This document shows positions 53,483 to 60,666 of a DNA stretch of 64,000 nucleotides, piece by piece. The notes below the pieces were generated by a model. The model did not search any database. It saw only the letters and a program-made list of their open reading frames with translations, and was not told the origin of the DNA. A program made the position numbers and the translations under genes. The stretch comes from Planctomicrobium piriforme (GTDB taxonomy: Bacteria > Planctomycetota > Planctomycetia > Planctomycetales > Planctomycetaceae). The DNA lies in the NCBI GenBank assembly GCA_945860955.1, contig CAMATH010000009.1, positions 38,066-102,065 on the forward strand, given 5' to 3'. How positions within the stretch are numbered: position 1 is the stretch's first letter; each line of letters begins with the position of its first letter.

Positions 53483-55147
53483 TCAGCGGCTGGCCGCTTT
53501 TGGTGGATTGGGAGCCCGCAGCCCCTGGAATTTCTTCACCGCATCACGAAACTCCACGGGACGGTACCGGGCCGACCGGGAAAGCCCTTCCGCCAACCGC
53601 GTTTCATAGTCCGCCAAACGCTCCTCGCTTGATCCGGTGGCCGCACCGGGAAGTTCCAGCCCCAGAATCTCGTCGACTCCTTTCAGATCCCCCCGCGCCT
53701 GCTCCACCGAGTTTCTGCGAATCCCATCGCGCCACGCCACGAACTGCGTCCAGTTGTGTTCTTCCACCTTGCGACGGGCGGCCACCGCTGCGGCGTCCAG
53801 GGGGGCTCCGGCGTCACGTTCCGGCAATGCTTGAAATCCACCCGGCACACCCGCCGCCGATTCGGAATCCAGAACTACCAGCGCCCAGGCGAGTTGCCGC
53901 GCCGAGTGGTAATCGACAGGCTGTTTCAGCGCGACCGCTACCAATTCGTTCGAAAGGTGGTTCACCGTTTCGGAATCCAGTGGGACGTGTCTCAATTCAT
54001 CACCTGCGATTCGTAGACGCTGGCTGAAACCACCGTTTCCATTTTCGCCATAAACGGCGCTCTTCAACAACTCCGGATCGCCAAATGGACTTCTTTCGAA
54101 TGCTCGCGAAATCTCCTTAAGGCTGATGTCCCATTCTTGCCGCAAGTTGGTGACACCGTACGCCGTATTCGCGAGTAACTGCGACCATTCATTCGAGCGG
54201 AGTCGCCCAATCTGGCCCGGGAATTTTCGGACCTGTCTCCAGGCGGGCGACTGCAGTTCGTGATGACAGGCCTGGCAGTCGAATTGGGCGAAATCCAGAA
54301 ACTGCGGCTGTTCCGCTGGCCCCGCGACAAGCAACAGCGTGGCGCGAAATGACATCAACCCCCCGATGAGGAGATCCCGGGTTTCCGGAAATTCGGGGCG
54401 ATTCGCTTGGTTAATGAAGCGGTCACGGAATTGGAAATCTCCCTTTTCCTGCGCTCGCCGCCAATGCGGAGGCATTCGGCGTTCGAACGTCGCCAGTTCA
54501 AACGCGGGCAGGGGAGGGTGCCCGGCCGCATACATTTTGTGGGTGATAAACCGCTGCTGTCCGTGGTCGCCGATATGACACGACGTGCAGATCTCGGCGC
54601 GACGCACGGGATCCCGCACATCCCACATCCCCAGGTCCGATTTCTCCTTGGCGGAACGAATGCGCCACGTGTTGTCGATGACCTGATGTTGATTGTCCCA
54701 GAGACTGCTCGGTCCATGGCACGCCTCGCAACTGACTCCCATTTCCAGAGTCGGGGGGCGGGTGTCACCATGATCCGGGTTCCAGTCCGCGTGGCAATTC
54801 AGACAGCTTCGTTCCGTCTTGAGATCGATCTTTAGCCGCGCGGCCATTTGCTTCGCAAGTGGAGAATTGACCAACAACTCGTACGCCTGAAAATGCCGAT
54901 CCTGCTTCTCAAAAATCGTACTCTCATTCAGCCGGCAGAAGTCCCGGTTGAACTGGGATTCAGGACGATCTTCATGGCACTGCGCGCACAGTCGCATTCC
55001 CTTGTAAGCTGGCTTGGCGGCCGGTGCCGCTACGGCGGCATCCTGGGCGAACACTCCATCGCGATTTGTCAGAAACACCGCGCATGCGAACAGGGCGACG
55101 CCCGACGCGATGTGTGCCAACCGGAATGAACTCAAGATGGAATTCAT
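53483..55147 (-). CDS. Secreted multihaem c-type cytochrome (pentahaem type, paralogue 2)
   Basis: A 554-residue protein with a signal peptide (MNSILSSFRLAHIASGVALF, cleavage near FAQDAA). Five CxxCH haem motifs are seen: CAQCH, CLNCH, CEACH, CTSCH and CQACH. It resembles cytochrome c-554/NrfA-like multihaem proteins. Its middle (AAGHPPLPAFELATFERRMPPHW; FAQFDCQACHHELQSPAWR) is clearly paralogous to the neighbouring gene at 55165. The ATG 55147 is preferred; a GTG at 55168 overlapping the upstream stop is possible. It probably carries electrons in the periplasm as the last member of the redox operon. Confidence 0.88.
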   Translation of the reverse strand: MNSILSSFRLAHIASGVALFACAVFLTNRDGVFAQDAAVAAPAAKPAYKGMRLCAQCHEDRPESQFNRDFCRLNESTIFEKQDRHFQAYELLVNSPLAKQMAARLKIDLKTERSCLNCHADWNPDHGDTRPPTLEMGVSCEACHGPSSLWDNQHQVIDNTWRIRSAKEKSDLGMWDVRDPVRRAEICTSCHIGDHGQQRFITHKMYAAGHPPLPAFELATFERRMPPHWRRAQEKGDFQFRDRFINQANRPEFPETRDLLIGGLMSFRATLLLVAGPAEQPQFLDFAQFDCQACHHELQSPAWRQVRKFPGQIGRLRSNEWSQLLANTAYGVTNLRQEWDISLKEISRAFERSPFGDPELLKSAVYGENGNGGFSQRLRIAGDELRHVPLDSETVNHLSNELVAVALKQPVDYHSARQLAWALVVLDSESAAGVPGGFQALPERDAGAPLDAAAVAARRKVEEHNWTQFVAWRDGIRRNSVEQARGDLKGVDEILGLELPGAATGSSEERLADYETRLAEGLSRSARYRPVEFRDAVKKFQGLRAPNPPKAASR

Positions 55148-55164
55148 GAATCGCTTTTCTGGGA

Positions 55165-56817
55165 TCACGGTGCGGAAAGCCCCCGGCGCACAGCCTCGAC
55201 ATGTCTCTGGAACTGCTCCGGACTCTTGTCGATTCCATCCTGATTCTTGACTGCGAAGTCGAACGGGCTGTCGAATCCGAGTCCGCTCGGTTTTGACGAA
55301 AACCGCAGTTGTTCCAGCATTTCGTTCAACGCGGTGACCACCGCCGCTGCGGAATCCGCACGCAATGCCTGCTGTTCCCGCAACGATTCGCTCAACGCGA
55401 ACAGTCCAAGATAGATTTGCGTCGCCCGATCCCAGTCGGCGAGCGATTGCGCCCCGGGGTCGGTCAGAGCGACTCCGAAGTCGGTCACCGCACCACTCGG
55501 AATGGGAATCCCGGTGGAGAACCTGTGACGCATCCCGCCGATACGATCGCGAAGGTCAGATGCTTGTTTCGCGACCAGTTTGCGATCGGGCAGCGGTTGC
55601 CGCATTGTCGACTGCAACGCGGCCAACTCGGTACCAATGCCCTGCGATCCCCCTTTCTCCAACACGCCCGCCAATCGTTCGACCGCCGAGTACTGCCAGT
55701 TTCCCCAGGGGGCGTCCCCGAAATTCTTGGAGAAGGGCTGACTCTGCCTCCAGCTCGGGATCACCAGGTCGTGATGACAGGCGAAGCAGCTCAATTCGGC
55801 GAACTCGGGCCAGGGAGCGGTCCCGGCAGCCGGTTCCTTCCCGCCCCGAGCCAGCCACGAACCCGCTGGCTTCTTTGTCGCCCGATACTCCAGAAGTTGC
55901 AGTGCCGCGTCCGCGGAAACGAGTTGTCCCACGAGCCACAACCGGGCGTCGAGCGGGGTGTTGAGTTTCACGTCCTGCTTCCGGCTCCAATGGCGGGGGA
56001 GTTTGTCCTGATACGCCGCCAGCTCAAAGTACAGCCGGGGATGGCCGGCGGCGATGAGGTCGTGATCGACATCCCGGCCGGGGGCACCCACATGACACTT
56101 CACACACGCGTTGGCGCGGACCTCGATTTTTCGGACGTCGACGAATCCCAGGCCGTTGATCGAAGGGCTGGTTCGCCAATTCAATTGCTTATGCGGTTCC
56201 AGCCAGCCATCCGCCTCCCCATGGCACGACTCGCAACTGACTCCATCCCGAAGCTGAATCAGCCGGTCGTTTCCATGGGCCGAAATCTGGTCCGGGAATG
56301 ACTCCAGTTCCGAATCGGTCATGGTCGCATGGCAGGCGAGGCAGACTTTCGCCTCGTGAGCGGCGGGGAGACCGAGCTTTTTGGCAATCCGGACAGATCG
56401 CTCGCTGAACAGCGTCGAAAACGCGATCGCGTGCGGATCTTTCTCAAGCCACACACCGTACTCCGTACCCAATTCGAAGTCGGCTTTTTGACCTCCATGC
56501 GAAGCGACGTTGGCCGCTGGCTGCCGCCGTTCACCCAAAGGTCCTTGCGCGTCGCGGGCGCGAAATCCTTCTCCACCGACACCGCCATGACAGTTCGCGG
56601 CGGAACACGATCCCGCTCCCTTGAGAGACGCCGAGCTGACCGCAAAGTTCGACGAGCTGCGCGATTGTGCCGCGTTTTCCGGGGCAGGAGCGGGAGGCAA
56701 CGGCGGAACCGCGTCGGCCGACCACGCCGGAGACCACGGGAGCAGTGCCCACGACAGCACGACAACCCACAGCGGCGCGGGACAGCGTGCGATCCACTTG
56801 GGTGGTAGTCTCGTCAT
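55165..56817 (-). CDS. Secreted multihaem c-type cytochrome (paralogue 1, with one CX4CH motif)
   Basis: A 550-residue protein with a signal peptide (MTRLPPKWIARCPAPLWVVV, cleavage near AWSADA) and a Pro/Ser-rich spacer. The haem motifs are CSAANCH (a non-canonical C-x4-CH), CLACH, CESCH, CVKCH and CFACH. The region AAGHPRLYFELAAYQDKLPRHWSR and FAELSCFACHHDL matches the gene at 53483. Its ATG overlaps the stop of the decahaem gene (ATGA). The signature resembles the octahaem/cytochrome c-554 superfamily. It is probably a periplasmic electron carrier or terminal reductase. Confidence 0.88.
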   Translation of the reverse strand: MTRLPPKWIARCPAPLWVVVLSWALLPWSPAWSADAVPPLPPAPAPENAAQSRSSSNFAVSSASLKGAGSCSAANCHGGVGGEGFRARDAQGPLGERRQPAANVASHGGQKADFELGTEYGVWLEKDPHAIAFSTLFSERSVRIAKKLGLPAAHEAKVCLACHATMTDSELESFPDQISAHGNDRLIQLRDGVSCESCHGEADGWLEPHKQLNWRTSPSINGLGFVDVRKIEVRANACVKCHVGAPGRDVDHDLIAAGHPRLYFELAAYQDKLPRHWSRKQDVKLNTPLDARLWLVGQLVSADAALQLLEYRATKKPAGSWLARGGKEPAAGTAPWPEFAELSCFACHHDLVIPSWRQSQPFSKNFGDAPWGNWQYSAVERLAGVLEKGGSQGIGTELAALQSTMRQPLPDRKLVAKQASDLRDRIGGMRHRFSTGIPIPSGAVTDFGVALTDPGAQSLADWDRATQIYLGLFALSESLREQQALRADSAAAVVTALNEMLEQLRFSSKPSGLGFDSPFDFAVKNQDGIDKSPEQFQRHVEAVRRGLSAP

Positions 56818-58511
56818 GGCGACTTTCCGGATGGCGACTTGTGCAGGTGATCTTGTGGTTTCCAGACCGCTGGAGGTAACGCGTCGGTTCCGTCGGCCAA
56901 GCGATTCACCAACGGGTCGCTTGGCGCGTGGTACTTGTGACATTCGACACAATGCGTTCCCGCACCGTGAATCTCCGCGTTCGGCATCAGCCGTTGGACA
57001 ACTGGTTTCCCGGAGTGGCAATCACGGCACACGGTGATTCCGGGGATCAACACGTCTTCAGTCCGTCCGCTTTTGCTGACGGGATCTGACGGTTCTTTCC
57101 CCGTCCAGACCCGGTGACAATCACCGCACTCGACCATCCGATGTGCGTCGTGATCAAACTCGGCGTGCTGGAACCAGCGCTCGGGAATCTGCGGTTTTTC
57201 GATCGTCCACAGCGGATCATTGGCGGGTTGTTTCACTTCATGACAATACTGGCACCCCCCCTTGGATTTCAGGCGCGCTGCGACAAACTCCGGAATCAAA
57301 GGATCCAATGGTGGCGACATGGCGGCGACAACTCTCTCGACCTCCTCTCGGACGGCACGAACCTTGTCGGTTGGCAGGCGGGAAGGCTTGACGACGTTGG
57401 GTTCTTCACTGAAGGGATCGTCGACCGTTTTTGTCGGTTGCGTTGGGGGGGCCGTCAGCTTGCGCGAGTAGAGTTCCACCAGGAACCCTCGAACCGTTGT
57501 CGGCATTTCATGCGGAACGGTCTCACCGGGAAAGTTCGAGTTGTCGAAATACAACGGATGGCACTGCGCACAGTGCTGTTCGTAATTGATCGGGCGCATG
57601 TAGCGGCCACTGGCGTCCGGCTCGTGGCACTTCTGACACTCCTGCGACCAGTCCACAAGCTGGCGATTCTGGTCTCGCAACCCCTGAATCAAAACCCCGT
57701 CCTTGTACTCCGCCTTCAAGTGGATCGCGTGGTTGAACTGAATTCTCCCCCGATCCGCAAGGCTTTCACCATCCACAGCGCGTAGTCCTCGATCGTCTAC
57801 GATCGGCGGTGTTGGATCTTGAGCAAGATCCTTGTGGTTGCTGCCATCGTCAGACACCGCGTTGCCGCTGGAATCGCCCCCTGCGGAATTGTCCTTCCAC
57901 ACTTTGCGAAGATCGTTTAGATCGGGTTCGCCAGCGAGATTGTTCGTCGTGGCGACTCGTCCTAATAGTCGATCCAGCGCGAATTCGGGATGTCGGCCCC
58001 GCCCTTCGCGATCGAAACTCGTGATCTCCAGTGCGAATCGCTCGGAACCCCCGTGGGAATTCAACTTCCCGTGGCAACTTACACACTGGCTGTCGCCGAT
58101 CTGGGCGAGCTGCTGCTGGCCGCGATGCTCGCGGTGGCACTCGGCGCACGACATTTGCGCATGTGCGGGAATCTGTCGGGCATGATGCTGAGCCCCATCG
58201 TGACACGCCAGACATTGCTTGTTGTCGACGGTCAGAACCGGGGTCGACACGGAAGTCAGGCGATCCCACAGCGTCCAGTTCAGATGACAGCGGGCGCAGT
58301 CGTTCTCGATCATGTGATGGGCATGCGACACCGGACCGGCCGCGTAGTTCGCGTAGGTGCCACGGATCATCGGCAACAGCGCGAGCGCGAAAACCACGAG
58401 TGCCAAACCGGCGGACCATTGCCAGATCCGGCGGTAGGTGTGGTTCGGCTGGCGGTGAAAGTCGAGTTCGACCCGTTCGGCCAGAAAGCGGTGATCGCGG
58501 TGCAACGACAT
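56814..58511 (-). CDS. Membrane-anchored decahaem c-type cytochrome
   Basis: A 565-residue protein. A basic N-terminus is followed by one membrane helix at about residues 30-49 (IWQWSAGLALVVFALALLP), which anchors a large periplasmic domain. Ten CxxCH motifs are visible: CARCH, CLACH, CAECH, CVSCH, CQKCH, CAQCH, CQYCH, CGDCH, CRDCH and CVECH. The spacing and HH/H ligands (HHMIENDCARCH, NHAIHL, HDAHRMVECGDCH) resemble NapC/NrfH-fused or cytochrome c3-like chains. It starts 16 bases after the di-haem b gene. It probably takes electrons from the membrane protein and passes them to the pentahaem cytochromes. Confidence 0.9.
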   Translation of the reverse strand: MSLHRDHRFLAERVELDFHRQPNHTYRRIWQWSAGLALVVFALALLPMIRGTYANYAAGPVSHAHHMIENDCARCHLNWTLWDRLTSVSTPVLTVDNKQCLACHDGAQHHARQIPAHAQMSCAECHREHRGQQQLAQIGDSQCVSCHGKLNSHGGSERFALEITSFDREGRGRHPEFALDRLLGRVATTNNLAGEPDLNDLRKVWKDNSAGGDSSGNAVSDDGSNHKDLAQDPTPPIVDDRGLRAVDGESLADRGRIQFNHAIHLKAEYKDGVLIQGLRDQNRQLVDWSQECQKCHEPDASGRYMRPINYEQHCAQCHPLYFDNSNFPGETVPHEMPTTVRGFLVELYSRKLTAPPTQPTKTVDDPFSEEPNVVKPSRLPTDKVRAVREEVERVVAAMSPPLDPLIPEFVAARLKSKGGCQYCHEVKQPANDPLWTIEKPQIPERWFQHAEFDHDAHRMVECGDCHRVWTGKEPSDPVSKSGRTEDVLIPGITVCRDCHSGKPVVQRLMPNAEIHGAGTHCVECHKYHAPSDPLVNRLADGTDALPPAVWKPQDHLHKSPSGKSP

Positions 58512-58527
58512 CGAATGCTTCGGAGGG

Positions 58528-60630
58528 TTAGAACGAAAACGGAACAACCCGCAACGCGAGAACAACGTGAACAACCAGCAGAACCAACACGGCCACCGAC
58601 GCCGGGATGTGGACCACCAACCACAAATGCAACCACCGGTGCAGCCGTTTCGCCCGCAAAAGCTGCCGGCGTTCATCACAGGCCGCTTCCAGCTCATGGA
58701 GTTCGTGGTGCAGATCTTCGTGCATTTCGGCCCGTTCCCGGCTGAACAGGGCGCGTGCGGAATCGGGATTCCGCAATTCGAGCGGGGGCTTTCCCGGACC
58801 ATCCAAAAACGGCCGCACCCGTGCCAGGTAGAATTGTCGCAGCGCTTCCAGGCGATGTTTTGGAATGACTACCGGGGGAGCCGCCGGGGTGGCAGCCGGT
58901 CGTCCGGCCAGTGGACTGGCAGCTTTTGCGGGTGCCGGCTTCGGAGCGGGGGAAGGGGAGACTGTCTGGGCTGGCCCGGCGGGAGGCGGTGGAGCCGCGA
59001 CACCGGCAGGAGAGTTCGACTCGGCCGCCGCTGCTTCCGCCTTGAGGCGATTCGCCGCTCGCATCTGTTCGATGGGTGAGAGCTTTTTCGCTGGCGGACT
59101 GGCACCGCCATCGGCCGCCGCCGCCTCTGGGGACTTGGCGTTGCCCGCGACGGCGGGGGTTTCGGCAGTCGGCGACGCGGGAGCCGACGAGGGTGGCGAG
59201 GTTGTCGCATCGGCGGGCGCGGCCGACTGAGCGGCCGCGGCTGCCGCTTCCGCCCTTAATCGGTTCGCCGCCCGTATCTGTTCGATGGGCGAGAGCTTTT
59301 TCGCGGGTGGGCTGGCACCGCCACCAGCAGAGGCTGCCTCTGGGGACTTGGCGTCGCCCGCGACGGCGGGGGTTTCGGCAGCCGGCGACGCGGAAGGCGA
59401 CGAGGGTGGCGAGGTTGTCGCATCGGCGGACGCGGCCGACTGAGCGGCCGCCGCTGCCGCTTCCGCCTTCAAGCGATTCGCCGCTCGCATCTGTTCGATG
59501 GGTGAGAGTTTTTTCGCCGGCGGACTGGCACCGCCATCAGCAGTCGCGGCGTCTGGTGCCTTGGTATCGCTCGAGGCGGCAGGCGTTTCGATTGTACCGG
59601 GAGCGACGACGCCGGGGTCGGCAGGCGACGCAGCGGGACTCGCAGCCGCCGCCTCAGCTTTCGCGCGGTTGGCCGCCTTCATCTGTTCCAGGGGAGAGAG
59701 CTTTTTGGCCGGTGGGCTGGCAGCCACATCGGCGGGTCGCGCGCCCGGATTTTTCACTTCGACCAACGGCCCAGAGACGTCAATCGCGGCGGCTGGCGAG
59801 GTGGTGCCAGACGATTTCGGGGAGGACGGAGCGGGGGATTCCGGGGGCGGCGGTAACCCCTCAGGCCAACCATAGATCTGCGACAGCGCGAACGGAAGGT
59901 CCGACGGAACCCGCACATTGCCGGCTTTTCCTTCTTTGAAGGCCGGCCAATTCTCCTGTTTCGCGATCCGCGCGATGCCTGCGAGCAACGTCGTCGAAGT
60001 TTCCCCCGCATGATCGAGCCACGCTTCGCGTTCCTCTTTCGAAGTCGCCTTCAAGAGCGTACCCAACATTTTCCGCAAGGAGGCAATCAGCGAATCTTCA
60101 TTCAACGCTGGGTCGGTCGGATCCAAAGGACCGCACCGAACGGCGATCATTCGATCGCAGATCACGCGCTGCCGATCGACCAGAAAATTCATCTGCTGGA
60201 GAAACGTTTCCTGGGGCACTTCCAGTCGCATCAGCCGGGGAATGAGGTGCTGCGCCACCACCCCGTAGATTCCCGTGACCAGCACCACGCCAAAGAGTGC
60301 CATCAGCCATTGTTCGAGTGGTCCACCGAAGCCAAATCCGGAATGGAACAGCGCGATCGGGGCGGCGAGAGTCCCCAACCACAGATGGCCCCGTAACCAG
60401 AATTGAGCGCTCCCCAGCAACGTCGTCCGTTTGAACCGGCGACGCAGAGCGATCAGAAACGCGTAAATCATCAAAACGGCGGCGAACACGCCAAACCACA
60501 GACCCGGCCGGCTGCCACCGCTGGGCCCCAGCGGAGACTGCCAGCAATAGACGACGTAGGCCACCGTCGAAGCGGCGAGCAATCCCAGCGTGATCACGCA
60601 CCACCGGATATGGGACTTGTCGAGAATCAC
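58528..60630 (-). CDS. Predicted di-haem b membrane protein with repetitive Ala/Pro linker
   Basis: A 700-residue protein. Four membrane helices lie in the first 130 residues (about 9-29, 43-63, 82-100 and 108-127) and a fifth at 672-695. Helix 3 has H82-x13-H96 and the last helix has H674-x13-H688: two H-x13-H pairs, the classic signature of two b haems stacked across a membrane, as in ferric-reductase/NOX-like and cytochrome b families. Between them lies a cytoplasmic region and a low-complexity linker (about 270-560) carrying four copies of a KKLSPxEQMRAANR-type motif. No family was recognised for the whole. It probably conducts electrons from the cytoplasm to the decahaem cytochrome. Confidence 0.72.
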   Translation of the reverse strand: MILDKSHIRWCVITLGLLAASTVAYVVYCWQSPLGPSGGSRPGLWFGVFAAVLMIYAFLIALRRRFKRTTLLGSAQFWLRGHLWLGTLAAPIALFHSGFGFGGPLEQWLMALFGVVLVTGIYGVVAQHLIPRLMRLEVPQETFLQQMNFLVDRQRVICDRMIAVRCGPLDPTDPALNEDSLIASLRKMLGTLLKATSKEEREAWLDHAGETSTTLLAGIARIAKQENWPAFKEGKAGNVRVPSDLPFALSQIYGWPEGLPPPPESPAPSSPKSSGTTSPAAAIDVSGPLVEVKNPGARPADVAASPPAKKLSPLEQMKAANRAKAEAAAASPAASPADPGVVAPGTIETPAASSDTKAPDAATADGGASPPAKKLSPIEQMRAANRLKAEAAAAAAQSAASADATTSPPSSPSASPAAETPAVAGDAKSPEAASAGGGASPPAKKLSPIEQIRAANRLRAEAAAAAAQSAAPADATTSPPSSAPASPTAETPAVAGNAKSPEAAAADGGASPPAKKLSPIEQMRAANRLKAEAAAAESNSPAGVAAPPPPAGPAQTVSPSPAPKPAPAKAASPLAGRPAATPAAPPVVIPKHRLEALRQFYLARVRPFLDGPGKPPLELRNPDSARALFSRERAEMHEDLHHELHELEAACDERRQLLRAKRLHRWLHLWLVVHIPASVAVLVLLVVHVVLALRVVPFSF
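59037..59735 (-). repeat. Four-copy in-frame tandem repeat in the linker
   Basis: Four copies of a unit whose core encodes SPPAKKLSP, E-Q-M/I, and AANR-K/L-K/R-AEAAAA, separated by 213, 213 and 192 bases (71, 71 and 64 residues). Core positions on the plus strand begin near 59068, 59281, 59494 and 59686. Between cores the linker is Ala/Pro/Ser-rich. DNA identity of the first three cores is very high, so recent duplication or strong constraint is likely. Confidence 0.85.
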
Positions 60631-60666
60631 GGGTGTCGGTTTCCGTAGGAGGGCTTCACGGCGGGC

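Noticed and set aside
59037..59735. CRISPR-like interpretation of the regular repeats
   Set aside because: The units are in frame, 192-213 bases apart and encode a conserved peptide motif; there are no short palindromic repeats with unique spacers.
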